Origin: Sitta carolinensis | Lineage: Eukaryota > Chordata > Aves > Passeriformes > Sittidae | DNA: 64,000 nucleotides | Assembly (NCBI GenBank): GCA_032173965.1 | Contig: CM063288.1 | Location: 14,736,501 to 14,800,500, forward strand | Reading direction: 5' to 3' | Part shown: positions 22,601 to 36,912 of the stretch, one piece after another | Layout of the letters: every line of letters starts with the position of its first letter | Numbering within the stretch: the first letter of the stretch is position 1 | Translations under genes and position numbers: made by a program | The notes under the pieces: generated by a model | The model's input: only the letters and a program-made list of their open reading frames with translations | Told to the model about the DNA's origin: nothing | Databases searched by the model: none

Positions 22601-24893
22601 CAATGCAGTTCCCAACCTCAGATTCCATTAAAAAAATTGGACAGCAAATGACAAGAGGCTCAGAGAAGATCAGAAGTAAAGTATGCTTTAGGAGTGGAAG
22701 GATTTATGCTGTAGCCTGGCATTTTATTGTCTGTGTTGGGCTCTGCTGGGAGTTTGTCATTGGTTTGTGCCAATGCCACAAAGCCTGTGCTAGTCCCAGA
22801 AGGATTTTGATAGGGATATGTATGGGAACTTGACACTCTGAGACAAGGAGGTTGATCCTTGGCTGTGGAGCAGGAAAAGATCAAGGAACTGGAAAGAAAA
22901 ATAAAAAGAGGCAAGTGGGAAATCTTTGCTTAGGGTTGCAGCAATTCCCAAACTTGAAACAAACAATGACAGTTTTTCCTCTAATTTCTGCTAGCAGCAC
23001 CTCAGAAGGGTTTTGCCTTTTTGGCATGAGGGATACGTCTCAAGTAGAGTCTTTATTTCACAGTCCACTTCATCTGCTCACTGCTATCACAGAGCTCCAG
23101 ACAGACGTTTAGGTTGTGTTTTCTTCCTAGAGCACCCAGTGGTTTTAACATCTGGAACAGCTGGCCTTATCAAAATATTTGGACTATATTTAAGAAATTC
23201 TTGTGAGAATTACTGGCTGGTGATGTAAAGGAGACTGATGATCTGGGTTTAACCAGTGTATCTGTAGGTATTGCCATTTTTTATAGATGGAGGAAAAATG
23301 TAGTGTGGTATCTCAAAGACTGGAAGTTAGGTGTAAGGCAAAAATCAGTACCTTAAAATATTTATTCCCAGTGCTGCTTTTTAGGCACAAAACTTGCCTT
23401 CAAAAAAGGTACTAAAGATCAATGCTTTTGTTATCCTTTTGAAGTACTTGCATGTTGGTACCGTCTCTTTGTGCTTTCAGGTATGATGAATATCTTCAGG
23501 GGTGGTAAATACCCCTATGCTCTGTCACAGTCCGAGACCTATATGCCAAGCATCCCTGCCCCACAGGAGATGACAGCTCACACTCACACAGTTAGTGTCT
23601 TTCTCTTTGTACTGTAAAAAAAAATAAATAACCCTGAACAAATGCATTAAAATCAGAGTCATGGTTCAATGGAATAATTCAGTAAGAGCATAGAGAAAAG
23701 ATAATTCAGGTGACACCTGTGCAGGACAGGTTCTCAAACTTGAAAGTACAGGCTAACTCAGTGCTGAGCCCAAAAATATACATAGGGGACACAATATGGA
23801 AGCAGCTTTCTGCATGAAAGTGTGAGAACTTCTCCCTGAGGAACCCTTACCCCAGATCCACATGAGCACAAAGGAGAACATTTAGGCCTGGAGGTGTTGC
23901 CAGAAGAGTAACATACCTTATGTAAAGCACATTACAAAAGCAAATGCTGAGCTAGCAAGAATCTCTCTCTAGTAGCAGTGGGAACCCCCTCCTGCTTTAT
24001 TTTGTGAAGTATCTTTCATATCTTCTGCCAAAGACTTTAGGCGACATCAAGTTTTGCAAGGAGGCGAGTAATAAAAGAGCCAAAACTTGGTTCAGACTGC
24101 CAATAAGGAGTCACTACAGCCTGGAACAGTGAAAGGTCATCCACAAAGACATGAACACACATTTTTTTCCCCCAGATTCTGGACCAAGTGTTCTGAGGAA
24201 GAAGCAAACAGCTGGGCTGGGTCCAAAGCATGGGGAGAACTTGTAATTAATCTTTTTGTAATTCTTTTCCCACCCTAAATCTTCCACATTTCCTGCCTCA
24301 CTTAACTCTTTCCAAAGTATCCTCCTGCAAAGTCACAGTTGCTGAGGCTTGATGCAGACCAGATACAGGCCAGATGGCTCCCTGAGTGCCACCCTTAGGC
24401 ACCTCTTATGGGTGACTGGATTTTGGTGTCACAACTGCCACTTTCCAGGAGTGTTTTAAAGCTTGGTCTGAAAAATTAATTTTGCCCTTGAGCTTCAAGA
24501 ATTGCCTGACAGTCATTTTTTTTCACCTTTACTGGGTAGTTGAATACCAATTTACACAGCTGCACATTTTTAGGAACAGGTTCAACGAGATGGTACAATA
24601 AAGTTGACGAGCGCACAGCCCTATGCATAAACCTGTCTCCAGGGGCACTCCATGAATCACAGAGTGTTTTGAATTAAAAGAAGTGTAAACATATTTCCAA
24701 GTTTAGAATTTAATCTCATTTGCTTTCCTTTGCAGCAAAGGAGTTTCAGTTCATTTTCTCACCTTTGTGCCTCTCTCTTTTCCCAGCTCCAGTTAGGAGC
24801 AAAGAAGATACAACACAGCATCCCCCACACTACAGCATGGATGGCTGCCTCATGATTCTCAGGTTAGGAGTTCTGCTAGTACTTTAAAAGGAC
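19601..24893. other. Unique non-coding sequence downstream of the CpG island
   Basis: No convincing gene. The stretch 19745-19885 keeps about seven CpGs and may be an outlying part of the island. A possible 33-nt exon at 20131-20163 is described under findings. The 158-codon frame at 20399-20875 starts without ATG and shows no convincing family match. No interspersed repeat was recognised. Confidence 0.4.
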
Positions 24894-25179
<286 letters not shown>

Positions 25180-28100
25180 CTTCTTTTGGTTTGAACTGTA
25201 ACCACACCTGTGGCTCCCCAAAGGGAGCGAGCCAAACAACCAGGGGTGCAGCAGACTCGTCTCTTCAAAGGTTGTCCCTTTCTGTGGTTTTGGGAATTTT
25301 AACCCTTTTTCAAATCCAGATGTACTTGCAGTGCTGGAACTGGGAAACTCAGAAGATTGGAGTGAGGCTCACCGTGGCTGTGCTTACCAAGCTCATGACC
25401 AGCTGCCTTTACATCTCCACAGAGCTGAGCTCTCTATAGCCAGGAATGGGGAAAAGTGACCCATTTTTGCTGACCAGGAGTGACTATCACCTGGTGCCTC
25501 CACAGCAGTGGTCCAAAGAGAGGGAGGACTACTCCCAAGATCCTTTTCCTTCTCCCTATCCCATGGCTCTTTGAGAGCAAACCAACTATAAGCAGTCAAC
25601 TTTGAATTTTTTGAGGCTTATATGTCAGTTTCTAAAGCATTTGTCTCTACCTTCTGTTCATTTAGATTAACATCTGAACTATAAACCTAGGTTCAAGAGG
25701 TCAAGAATGTCTCAAATAATCCTTCTATTGTGCAAGGTAATGCTGTTTGTTTAGAGCAGGTACCACTCCTGTTATGAAGGAGATAAAATTGTCCTTGTTG
25801 CAGTTAAATGGTTTCTAGGGTGCACTCCAGAGGTTTTTTGGCAAGGCAGATGCATGCTTTAAGCATGCTGGAGGAAGGATTGAGGACCTGCAGGCTACTG
25901 CAGGAAGGCATTCCACAAAAACAGAGGAAGAATGGATAGGCAAAAACCCTCTAGGTTTTCCAGTCCTTAAAAAAAAAGGAGTAAAAATGAAAACAGCAAA
26001 AAGTAAAATTTTATCCTGGTAAATAAAAGAGAGAGAAGAGGGAACCAGTGGAATGAGGTTGTTGGAAGCACCTTGTAAAGCTGTCTGTAGTATCCAGTCT
26101 TTACAGTGAAGGTCAAAGGCGTGATCTTTTTTACTACCTGTATTTCTATTTGCCAAATCTCATCTTAGTGACATGTTTTTTAAAATGAGAGAAGAATCTG
26201 AAGTGATGGATGATACTTCTACCACCTCCAGAAAGCCAGGGTGAAGGTTCCAGGAAGGAAAGTACAACAATTTATCTCAGGAGAATGCAAAGAATTCAGT
26301 TTCCAAATTTCTATCTGCTTCTTCAGAGCAATTTAGCCTGTTTTTTATTGCCTGCTGTTGATTTTTGGTTTCGGGTTTTTTCTGTTTGCATCCAATAAAG
26401 TATTTACAGTGAACTTGATGCACAGGTAAAGTTATGTAGTCAAGTGATGAGTGTCTTTCCTGAGGACACCACCAGAAAAGAACTTTTTCTCTGCTCTTCA
26501 GCTATCCTGTGCCAGCTTTGTAAGGAACAGCTTAGGTCCACATGTGTGTTCATTGTGAATTTGGTATCTTGCTTCATGCACCTACAATCAGAACTTGCTA
26601 TCCTAGATCTCACATTGCCCCACTGTTATTGTGAAATAGTATTTGCAGTGTCCCACAAAACAAGATTAAAACTGTTCTAGCAACTGTAATGGAGACTAGA
26701 GCAACACGTTGGGCCTCTCTTCTTAGCAAATCTAAAATAATCAGGAAAGTTCATGTTCAAGTCAAAGACTGATCCATATTCTTCCATTGCTCTGTTGGAC
26801 AAATCCGGGTAGTTCAGAGATGCTCAAGAAAGGAGGTAACTTGGTTTTGGAAGCTAAATAAAGGTGTGATCTCTCAAAAGTCAAGAGTTATGAGCTGTAG
26901 AGGTGATGCTGCATAATTCTCTTCCTCATAATTTGGTAAATAGGTTTGTAGAGGACTGAACAGTTAGACTAGCCTGTTGCCAATCCAGTACAATCCCTTC
27001 TCGTAAGGATGGCACATTCCATAATGAATAGCTAAGATGATCTGTTCAATGAGCCGTCTGCAAAGTGCAGACTCTCTTTAAAGTAAAAGCTGTTACAGGA
27101 ATTGTTTCTGTCATAACTGTTCTGAGCTATAAATACACTGTAAATTATCAGTCAGGTGTTTTCTTCATGGCTGCACAGTATTCCTAACTTTGAACATAGG
27201 CATATTGTTTAACACATCCTTTTCTGCTCTCTGGCAATTCGTAAGGCAGAAGGGAGGACCCATCATGTTAGTCAGGTTCTTCAGTTAGTAGTGCTGGAAT
27301 ATTGAGGAGTGGCCCAGGAGAGAATGTGGAAAAGGCTACACTAAAAATCCTTCTATCGGTTGATCTCTGTTGCATGCTTGATACACATCACCATGATGCA
27401 GAAGCTTGTGATGGTGAGTTTTGGTGACTTCTCTTCACCATTTTGACATCTCCATGAATAACAGTGGTCCTAAATGTAATATCTGATCTGATTCTGCGCT
27501 CTCTCTATGAGAAATCATGGAGTAGTGCTCTCTGCATGGGGCCTGTCTCTGTGATGGGTCTGAACAAATCTTCACCAAGGAAAGCAGAAGCATGACCATT
27601 GTCAAGGGAAAAATAAAAGTCACCAGAATTGCAAATTGGTTTCTGAGGTTGGGAAATCTCCATGTGACTCTGGAAGATAATTTTAACAAAAAAAAATTAT
27701 TCTTTTTAAAAACTATTAATAAAAATATAGTTTACAGATGCACCATCTCACATTAACATTTAATTCTGAAGAAACAGAATTAAGATTTACTTGGTTGTAC
27801 CTAGGGCTTTAAATACAAAAAATTTTTTAATATAAGATGGTGCATCTGGTTGCAAAAACTTGGTTTTGTTGCTTTAAAATTTAATTTCTGCAGCTTTCAG
27901 GTATTCAGCAGGGAAGATTGTCTGAAAATTTCAAAAGGTATATTTTGAGGACTGGTCACCAAAATCCAGAACTTAACACTGAAATAAAATTTCCTGGCTC
28001 TTTCTAGCAATATTTATTGGAAAGATTGTTACTTTCCAAACAAAATCTGATGCTCTCAGATCGGTGTGGAAAGACAGGGTCTCCTTTTCCCATCATCATT

Positions 28101-31100
28101 GGTGACTGCCAATAACCAGAAAGTAGGTATCATTCTGGGAGGTGCTGTATTAGCCTTTTACCTCAAGAAAACCGTTCTGCATAGAAACCCCCTTTCATTG
28201 CTTTGTTAAGGTGATTTGCACAGGAGTGTTAAAAAGAGCTATTCAGAGGGTCATGAATTTAATTCAAAGATATTCCACATGGCACAGATCTGACAGAAAG
28301 CACAGACTTGTACAAGAGCTGTGCAAATCCAGACTACAAAAATTCTAACATCTCTAAGAACCTCCCATAACAATTCTCTTCAGGGACGCCATATATCCCT
28401 CAAAGGATGGTGCCCTAATCTCAGTTTGGCTATCAAATACAACTGGTTGTGGTCCAGAACTGGAAATTCAAAGCCCCAGGATGAGAGTATGTGGCAAAAG
28501 GCTTTTAGCCAACAAGTCTGGAAATCTGAAATTACGTATTTTGAACTATAAGTAGCCTGAGAGTTGACATATTAAATAACAAAGACAAGAGTCTGTGAAT
28601 TTCTGGTTCTGAAAAAAAAACAAGAATAACTTTCAAAATCTTATTCAGGTGTGAAATTTACTATAGAAGGTGCTTGCCTCAGGTTGAGATTCCAGGTTTA
28701 GAGACAAACAATAGCCATTTTACTGTCAGAATTGTTTAGAGCAAGGAGAATACAACAACTAGGTCAGAAGGATTTTATTTCTCAACTTCAGATTAAATTA
28801 GAGCTGCTCCAAAACCACATTGCTTTAGAAGTGACAGATACATTTGCTCCTGCGAAAAGCCCAGTGTGAGTCTTGGCAGGGAGAAAGGGCTTTTGCTATG
28901 TCCACGAAAACATCTGCACAGATCCCTGGACCCTGAATGTGCGAGCAGGGGGGACCCAGCTGGTACTGAGAGCAGAGCAGGGGGAGGGAAAATTAACATC
29001 CTCCTGGGATGGAAGGCAAATTGGGTTGCGTGGCTCACACCAGCTCCACATTGACAAACAGCACTAGCTGGAGTCCCAGAGTCACCAGACAGCTTGTTTT
29101 TCACGAGGTCGTGCAAGGTTCACTCACATCCTTCTTGCCTGTTGATCCTGAAACTGCGCTAGCCCTGTGCCTCTGTCGCTGTGTCTGTGCACATTTTCAA
29201 TTGTTTAATAACCAACTGTCAGTACTGAAGTGGAGTTCTTTTCACAGATAGAAAAGTATTTTCTGCTGGCGTTGTTCTCTTTTGGGTATGTCTAGTGCTG
29301 TTTATGTGATTTTTCTACATGAAAGTTATCCACAACAGCTCTATCACAGGCTCTATCTTCAGGCTCTATCACAAATTTTGTCTCAGAAGCCTTCTTCACA
29401 CATGAAATAAAATTCACATGCTGAAAATGACAGTATTAGGTTCCAGTATTTCTACCAGTGTGCTCTGCTCCAAAAATTCTTCCTTTTATGTTAAGAAAGG
29501 AGTTTTGTTTCTTGTCACTGCAAAAGGTACCTGGATTCTGACCTTTTAGGTTGCTTTGTCTGGACTATTGAGAGAACTTGTCAAGATTTGCAAGGTATGG
29601 TAATGCCTATTGGCTGATGGGGTAGTGCTAGGGTCAGTAAATCAAATTACTATGATCCTAAGGTGCTGATGACCATTCTCACTGCTGTCTTTTCTTGGCT
29701 GTAGTTGTGGGGGTTTATATAAACAGAGAAATTTTATTAAGAAGCCACAGGAAGGAACAGGGATACCTTGTGGACTAGACGCATTCTGGATGAAGTGTTG
29801 TTTGACATTCCTTTGGAGCCAAAAAATATTGACTTGAACAATGCAAATGGGACGTTGTGAGACTGCATAAAACCTGTCAGTCACTGAATCCTAAATAACT
29901 ACAGCATAGCTTTATCTTCAGTGTTACTTGGAATTGTATCAAGGAGGCTTTTTTTCACCCTCTTTCTCTTTCTTTCATTCCATTTTATTTTTTTAAAAAC
30001 CTCAAGGTCAAACAAAACATATGCTTAAAAATAAAGCTTTATCAAGAGAGATGGAGGACTAAAGGGCTTCCTATTTTTAGTAAGGGCAATCTAATCTAGG
30101 CAGAACTTTTTCTGGGCCTCTCTCTGTTTTCCAAGAAAGGTAGGTGCTCCTGGGATGGTTCCCAGGGTTTTCTGTGGCTTCTGTTTTCAGATGCAGCCCA
30201 AGCCACTGAGTTTTATTGAGCAAGTATCCTGGAAAGTCCTGAGCAAAATGAGAGACAGCTGATAGTCCTAGAATACCAGTACTTTTAGTAAAGTCCTGCA
30301 GCTGTATCTCTGGGTTGTGAATTCTCATAGGCTTTGAGCCAAGCTCTTTTCCCCAATCCTCCCCCAGCTACTGATATGGTCCTTGACAGGGGAAAGCATC
30401 TGTCCAACTGAAAGCACAGAGAGTGATTAAGTGCTTTCTTAATCAGGGCCTTCTAACTCTTGTATTTGACTCTTGGCTTAGTCAAAGCCAGCTATTTCAG
30501 TAAATTTAATGTGGAACTGGATGGAAATGGTAATGAGACAGAACTTTTTACTTCTTGGTCATCAATTGAACAATTTTTCAGGAAGGAAAACCCTATAAAA
30601 TTATTGCTTGAAGGCAGTCAAGAGTGTATTTGAGATGTCGAAGCACAAATATCTTGGCTGGTCTGACTGCTTTGTATTGTCAGCGTTATGGGAATTTGTT
30701 TGTGAGTTTACTATGCTGAGATAAGAAAATTACTTTTGAAACACCCAACAGACAGCTGATAAAAATCCCCAAGATGGAAAAAAAATAAAACACAGTTCTT
30801 CTTTTGTAAACAGGAGAAAAAGAAACTCCTCCACCATCAGCCTGAGACTTTAAGCTATACCCCCATATAGAATGAAAAAGTGAGAAGAGGTCACTAAGAA
30901 ATCTATCTGGTTGGTTCTGACTTGTAACACCTGGACCTGTGGGTTCTGTGCATTGCCTCTTTTAGGAGGCCAAAGAAAAGAAGGCAAATAATCGGATTGC
31001 TGGGAGGATTGAAAGTACTTTACAAAATAAGAAATGGTTTAGCGGGCAACAAAATTATCACCAGTGTGTTCAAACTTACAAAAAAAAATAGAAAGAAAGA

Positions 31101-32764
31101 AAAAAGAAAGCCAGATTTCTGTGTAACCTGATGATTTTATGCTTGGGAAGGAACAATCATTAAGCAGAATGAGATATCTGGGAGTGGGGAAGTAACAGAG
31201 AGCCAAGGCTGCAAATACCCTTTTTTTATTCTAATGCAAGTCATTAGAATAAATGTTTGCAGGAAAATTTGCCATGCCTGGATCATGTGGAAATCTGAAG
31301 CAGACTGCCCTCCTTTCCATCTCTTCAGTGCTAAGCAATGATCTGCATCCCCTGAAGTTTGGAGAGGAAATATACATAAAGCCTGTAAGTATTTATGAGA
31401 GCTATAAAAAAGAGCTTTGCAGTAGTTGACATGGGAAGTGATTAAAGTACCTTATAGGCAAAGATTGCAGAAAAGAGGGAGAAGTGATGCCAGAAGAGAA
31501 TCTGGCAACAATCCCGAGGTAACGATAAGTGACTTTAAGAAGGAGGAGTTGTGGGAGGAAAAGCAAAAACGATTAAATTGAAGCAGATTGCAAGATTTTT
31601 GCCCTTGGGGACTGAGCTACAGAGACTGTTGATTGCTTGACTTGCAGTCACAAAAGGAAGGTGATGTGTCACCCTGCTCGTGACTCAGAATTTACCGGTC
31701 AAAGCCCACAAAACAGCAGTTCATCAAGATTAACTTGAATTCGAAAGGACTCCATTTCCCAGGCATCTCAGCTTTCTCCATCTGTGTTTACACAAATGGG
31801 TCTTGGGTCTCTCCTGGGCTTAGCAAAAAGCTGCTCTTCATAGAAACACACACATGGACCATCTTGCCAAGGGGAATCTCTCTGACTGACTTTTTTTTTC
31901 GCAGGATGATCTTCTTTTTTTCCTATTTTTTTCTTGTTTTCATATTTAACAGGTGGAGCATGTTATCAGATCTGTCCTTAGACATTACATGAGCATTTGC
32001 AGATGAAATGATACATCAGAAGACCATGCAGTTATCATCATCAGTAATGAGTATAGAAGTCTACCTTGAGAAGTCTGAGTTTTGGACCCTTCATGTCCCA
32101 AATGGTACAGAAATGACTTCTGATCAGATGCCCTTGCACACGGGGAAGAGGAAATGTACAGGCAAGGAGAATGGTGTGCAGAAAGGGAGAGCAATAGAAA
32201 CATATAGACAAATTTCAAAACTATTCAGGAAATAGCTGTGAGTAAAGGGTATGTTTACTGAAATTGGTCAAGCTACTGGAGAAGAAAACAAGGGCTGAAT
32301 TCATCAGGACATACTGAACAAATGCTTTCTATACTATTCAATAAGTATTGGCCTATGTCCTCCCCAAAAGTCAGTGGTCTGCTGCTTTGCTTTCATCAAG
32401 GTTTGCTCGTAGTATTTTAGCTTAGGATTTCAGCTGTTCCAGTGTGCAGTCTGTCTTCTGTTGCATTGCTGTGTTACAAAGATGAAGTACAATGACACGG
32501 AGTAAACTCTTTGATCTGTGAATATAGCTCACATATGTCCTGATAGGCAATTATATTTCTTGATCTTTGGCACTTTTGCATTTTCTTCAGGTCACACTAA
32601 TGTCAGGAAGAACTTCAGGTGCTGAAGCATGCTGAGAATTAGTATGTAGCTGTAGGTTCATGTTTGAATTCAAATATCAACCAGCTGGGTTCAGATCATC
32701 ATCATCTTGCAGGAACACATTTGGTAAGCTTCTGCAGTGATATTCTTTGAACCTGTTACTATTC
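25180..32764. other. Unique non-coding sequence
   Basis: No convincing gene or interspersed repeat. It contains a degenerate 12-13 bp triplicate at 29338-29373 (GCTCTATC core three times) and the inverted repeat at 27735-27848. Frames at 28.8-29.2 kb lie in slightly GC-richer DNA and overlap on both strands. Confidence 0.45.
27735..27848 (-). other. 114-nt nested inverted repeat with a 22-nt stem
   Basis: The outer arms are 27735-27756 (starting CAGATGCACCATCT) and 27827-27848 (ending AGATGGTGCATCTG). The terminal 14 bp are perfect. The next 8 positions differ at two sites, both C on one arm against T in the complement of the other, so a minus-strand RNA would pair through both as G-U wobbles. 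A second hairpin, 27760-27768 against 27775-27783 (TTAATTCTG / CAGAATTAA, 6-nt loop), is nested inside. No target-site duplication is visible at the ends. It could be an RNA structure in a minus-strand transcript or a small decayed terminal-inverted-repeat element. Confidence 0.6.
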
Positions 32765-33603
32765 ATGACTTTTATTATTTACCTAGATTGAATGAAAATA
32801 TGCTATTAAAAGTAGCAGGTAACATGAATTTGAAAAGATAACAAAAGAGGACAGTCTTGTACTTCAGAATTATCAAATATAAATGGAAGAAAAATCCAGG
32901 GGTTTGCAAAGGGACAAGATGAAATTCAATAAAGAGAAATGCAAAATAGACAGTTCTATACTTAGGCAAGAACAATCAGATGTACAAAAAAGGGATGTGA
33001 AGTAACCAGTAGAGAAAGATCTGGAGAAATTGTGAATCACAAACTGAAGAAAAGTCAGAATTAAGTTTTCAATGAGAAAAGTAAGCACCATACTGGGATA
33101 TATAAATGAGAGTACCATCTGCATGACATGGGATGTGATTTTTCTGCTACTCTCATCTCCTATTTTGGTCACTGATGTTCAAGAAGGATGGAACTGGTTG
33201 AACAATGTCCAGAAGAGACAAACCAGAATGATTAGAAATCTAGAGAACATGAATAAGAAGGAGAGATTGAAATATGTGGGTTATTTAGTCTAGAGAAGGG
33301 ATATGATAACAGTCTTTAAATACATGAAGAGGAAGAGAACAATTTGTTCTTTATGTCCACAGTGCAAAGGAGAAGGGTTAAAGTATAACAAGGAACATGT
33401 AGGTTAGATTTCACGAAAAAACTTTCCTAATAAGAAAGATAAATGAAGCCCTGAAATAGCTTCAGATTTGGACTCCATGGGAGAATTTTAGAGACAAGTT
33501 GGACATAGAATGTCTAAGGAACAACAGAGGGAGGACAGGTTTTGTCTGTGGCAGGCAGACAGAGTTGGCACTGAAGAAAGTCACTTGCAGTTCTATTTTG
33601 TGC
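32765..33603 (+). mobile_element. CR1 LINE fragment, 3' part, old and diverged
   Basis: Recognised from the characteristic order of motifs in CR1 3' regions: TTTGCAAAGGGACAAGATG near 32902, AATGCAAAATAG near 32938, CAGAAGAGACAAACC near 33210, AATGATTAGAAATCTAGAG near 33226, AGTCTAGAGAAGGGATATGA near 33287, and a degraded end near 33595 (CAGTTCTATTTTG). It is 5'-truncated, as most CR1 copies are, and carries many indels and substitutions, so it belongs to an old subfamily. No reverse transcriptase frame survives. The short frames here are relics or chance. Family assignment is from memory; boundaries are good to about 30 bp. Confidence 0.75.
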
Positions 33604-36544
33604 ACTGTCTGCAAACAACTGTGACAAGTTCTTGCTGAGATATGATAATCATGGTAATATGGAATTTCATAGGAGTAATGGGTAATTCAGGCTGTTGTTT
33701 TTGCCCTTCTATACTATCAAATGTCATAGTCACAACAACAAACTCAGGCATCTCTACAGGTCTCCAAACTTAGTGCACACACAAATTCATATATGAGTGG
33801 CCAAAATGGTTCCTTCTTCTCTTGGATAAATGAGACATTATGCAAAGCAATAAGTATCTGGACCATAATCCAAATGCCTCAACACAACCTGGATTTGTAT
33901 TGATATTTGAAAAATGTTAACTACATTTTTCTGATACTATGTTCTAGTAAGAATAAGAGTACAAACTTAAATAGTGCAAAACACCCATCTGTTTGTGGAC
34001 AGAAAACTATATTTCCTGAGTCTTGGGAGGACCATAGACCATCTTTATAGGTTTTGTATGCTTGCTAATATTGGAAGTGTCACCAGGCTATGGATAGGAT
34101 CCTGAACAGTGCACAGGTTGTCAGCATGGCCCATGGTTGTGGTAGGCTGCATTCACCCTCGGGGTAAAAAAATTATGAGTTGGAGAGGAACAACTAAAAT
34201 CTTCACCTAGGCTCCTGTCTGGGCATTTATTTGATTAATTCTATGGAAGTAATCTCTATTGATATGTTGCATTGAATGATATATACTGTATTAGAACCAT
34301 TTGAATGCATGCTGGAGACCTTTCAGGGTTGCTGGAACTTGAAGACCAGTGCTTGCTGCGAGCTGTGGGTTTAGTTAGTGCATTGTTTCCTAAGTGGTAG
34401 GAAGCTCTAGGTCTTCAAGCATGTTCTTTGACCCCTTTTGAGTCTGGTGCTTGTTCCCATTGATACCCAAAAACTCAGTGGGAGCAGAGGGCAGTTTACT
34501 GCTGTAATTTATGGAGACTTTGTTTCCCTGGCAGCCACAGAAGACCCAGCTATGTCCTAACTTTGTCCACAGGAACACAGCACCCCCACAGCCTATGTGC
34601 CATAGGCTGCAGTGACCAGCTGCCACACAATCCCAATCCCTGGGAGGGCAGACCTACTGCCATCCCAGCATGATTCGGGTCGGAGAAATCTCTCCCTGCC
34701 ACTGCAAATAGAAATAAGCTAAATAATGCTTCAGGTGAACCAAGGAAGAAGGATGATTCAAGGCCTCTGAAAGTAGGCAGAAGTGAGCTAGTCCATGGGA
34801 TAAGTTCAGTTTTAATTTGCTTTGCTTTGTGGCAAGGGGGCAGCTGTGATGCACCATTTTGTCACATGAGCCCAGGAAAGTCGTTTGTCCCTGTCAGTAA
34901 TGAATGTCAATTCTGTTATTACAGGCCCAGAAGGAGAAAAAGACAGAATTGCTGTGCACAGAGAGCCAAAAATTTCCATAATTTTTCCTTTCCCCCCTTC
35001 TCTATGCACCATCCTCCCTTGCGCTGCCAAAGAAAAGAGCCCTCAGAGGTTACCCTCCGCCTTTCTTGAATTCACATGACTTTGCTGCTTCGGATCCTTC
35101 ACCCCCTGTGTTTAACCGAGGTTATGAAAACCAAGCTGCTTGCTCTCTGTTTGTTTTCAGTGATCTTCTCTGTGTGCTGCCAGCAGCCAGAGCCATGGCC
35201 TTTCCCAATACAGGGCATCACAGTGAGCTCTGAGTGCACCCAGGGTTGATGGGAGAGGCGCAGGAGACAGCAGCCAAGCTGAGCTTATGTAAAATAATTA
35301 AGGTCAAGGCCTCACCAAGATTTACAGTGCTTTGTGTTCAAGGTACTGGTGGTTGAGCTTAGGTCACGTTTTTCCTGCTGCTCTGAGGCAGAGACCAGCT
35401 GCAGGGTACAATGCAGGGACACTGTGGCTTTCAAAGAGCATGACCAGTCAGCTCTACAGCTGCACTTGTCTGAACCCAGGATGCAAGAACCAGCAGCAGC
35501 TGGGATTTGCACTGGAACAATTTCCATAATCCTTGGGCATGCTGCAGGTATGAAACTGTTTGTGGAAGAATTGTGGTGAGCCAGCACTTGGAAAATGAAT
35601 TGGGCAATTGCCTACAATCATGGCAAATCCCCACCACATTGGAAAGAAGCATTCCCAAATTGTATTTAGGTGACTTAGAAACCTACACCCCATCTTCAGG
35701 CTTGGCAGGCTCATATCTATGAAGCATTTCTATTGGGAAATAGGATTCTAAAACTGTTGACACTCAGCACTAAGTTAACTTAAATCCCACTGATTTTGGC
35801 ATTATTGGAACATAATTCCTTCCACAGAGGCTTTAAAAGGAGTCCTAGTGAGAAGGAACAGCGGGTGAAAAAGTCAGAACAAAAATTAGAAGGGCAATAG
35901 TTTATAGATGCATTGCAGGGTAAGATTAGAAATGTATCTATTTATCTCTGCTGTTGCACTGGCTTCTCTTTTAGTTTTGACTTTTGTGGAATATATTTAA
36001 TCACTCTCAAATGTCAGCATGAATGTGGGTGATGCTGTCCCAGATGGCTAGCACAGAGCATGGGCTTCTCACACAAAGCAGGGGGACATGTGTGAACGCC
36101 CGGAGGACTTTCTGTGCTGATCCCATTTCGTGACTTCCTTTGAGACCACAAAGCAGTGCATGAGTCCTCCTTTGTACTTGTTCAGCTGTGTCTTGAAAGC
36201 TGGCTAGCACACATCCTAGGGAAGATGCCTGAGGTTGGCTCTGTGCTGTAAGATACTTGTCTTCTATGATAAGCAGGGCACCTCCGTCTGGGAGCATCTG
36301 GAAGATGAATGAGACCATAGGGGGGAATTCACATCAGCTAGTCCTGAGCTGTAGCAGCTACTCAGTTCTCCATGCAGCTGAAATGCACAAGAGATCAAGC
36401 TGTGTCTTGTATCTTGACATGCAGTTCAGGGAGAGGAATCAAGTAAGCTTGTTGTTTCAGAGCTGGTTATTGATTAATGCTTTGTTTTCTTTTTTTGGGG
36501 AGAGGCATGGGATTCTAAAGCTCAGAACACAGTTTTTCTATAGA
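33604..36544. other. Unique non-coding sequence between CR1 fragments
   Basis: Nothing convincing. Overlapping frames at 34.8-35.1 and 35.3-35.7 kb on both strands show no recognisable domain. Confidence 0.4.
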
Positions 36545-36912
36545 TTTTGGTGTGTCTGCTCCTCACCAGGCCTCAGATACAAGCAGGCTGTGGCCACTTC
36601 CCTGGGGATTCTGTTCCCATGCACAAACCACCTTCTGGTGAAAAACCTTTTCTTGATACCCAGCCTAAATCTCCCCCAACTCAGCTTCATGCTGTTTCTT
36701 CAAGTCCTGTCAATGGTCATGAGAGAGAAGAGCACTGTACTCGCCCCTCCTCTTCCCCTCATGAGAAATTTCAGACTGCGATGAAGTGTTCCCACAGTCC
36801 TCTCCAGGATAAATGGACCAAGTGACCTCAGCTGCTCTTCAAACATCTTCCCCTCCAGGCCCTTCACCATCCTTGTGGCCTTCCTTTGGATGCTTTGGAG
36901 TTTGACAGGGGA
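36545..36912 (-). mobile_element. CR1 LINE fragment, reverse orientation
   Basis: On the plus strand this reads as the complement of a CR1 3' region: GGCCACTTCCCTGGGGA near 36592, AACCACCTTCTGGTGAA near 36626, CCCAACTCAGCTTCATG near 36675, CCCCTCCTCTTCCCCTCATG near 36745, and a pentultimate block at 36846-36900 (CTTCCCCTCCAGGCCCTTCA). The terminal ATTCTATGA end is missing and so is the coding part, so it is truncated at both ends. It looks like the same or a close subfamily as the copy at 48.4-48.8 kb. Frames over this stretch (36257-36784 and 36700-37041) are not genes. Confidence 0.78.
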
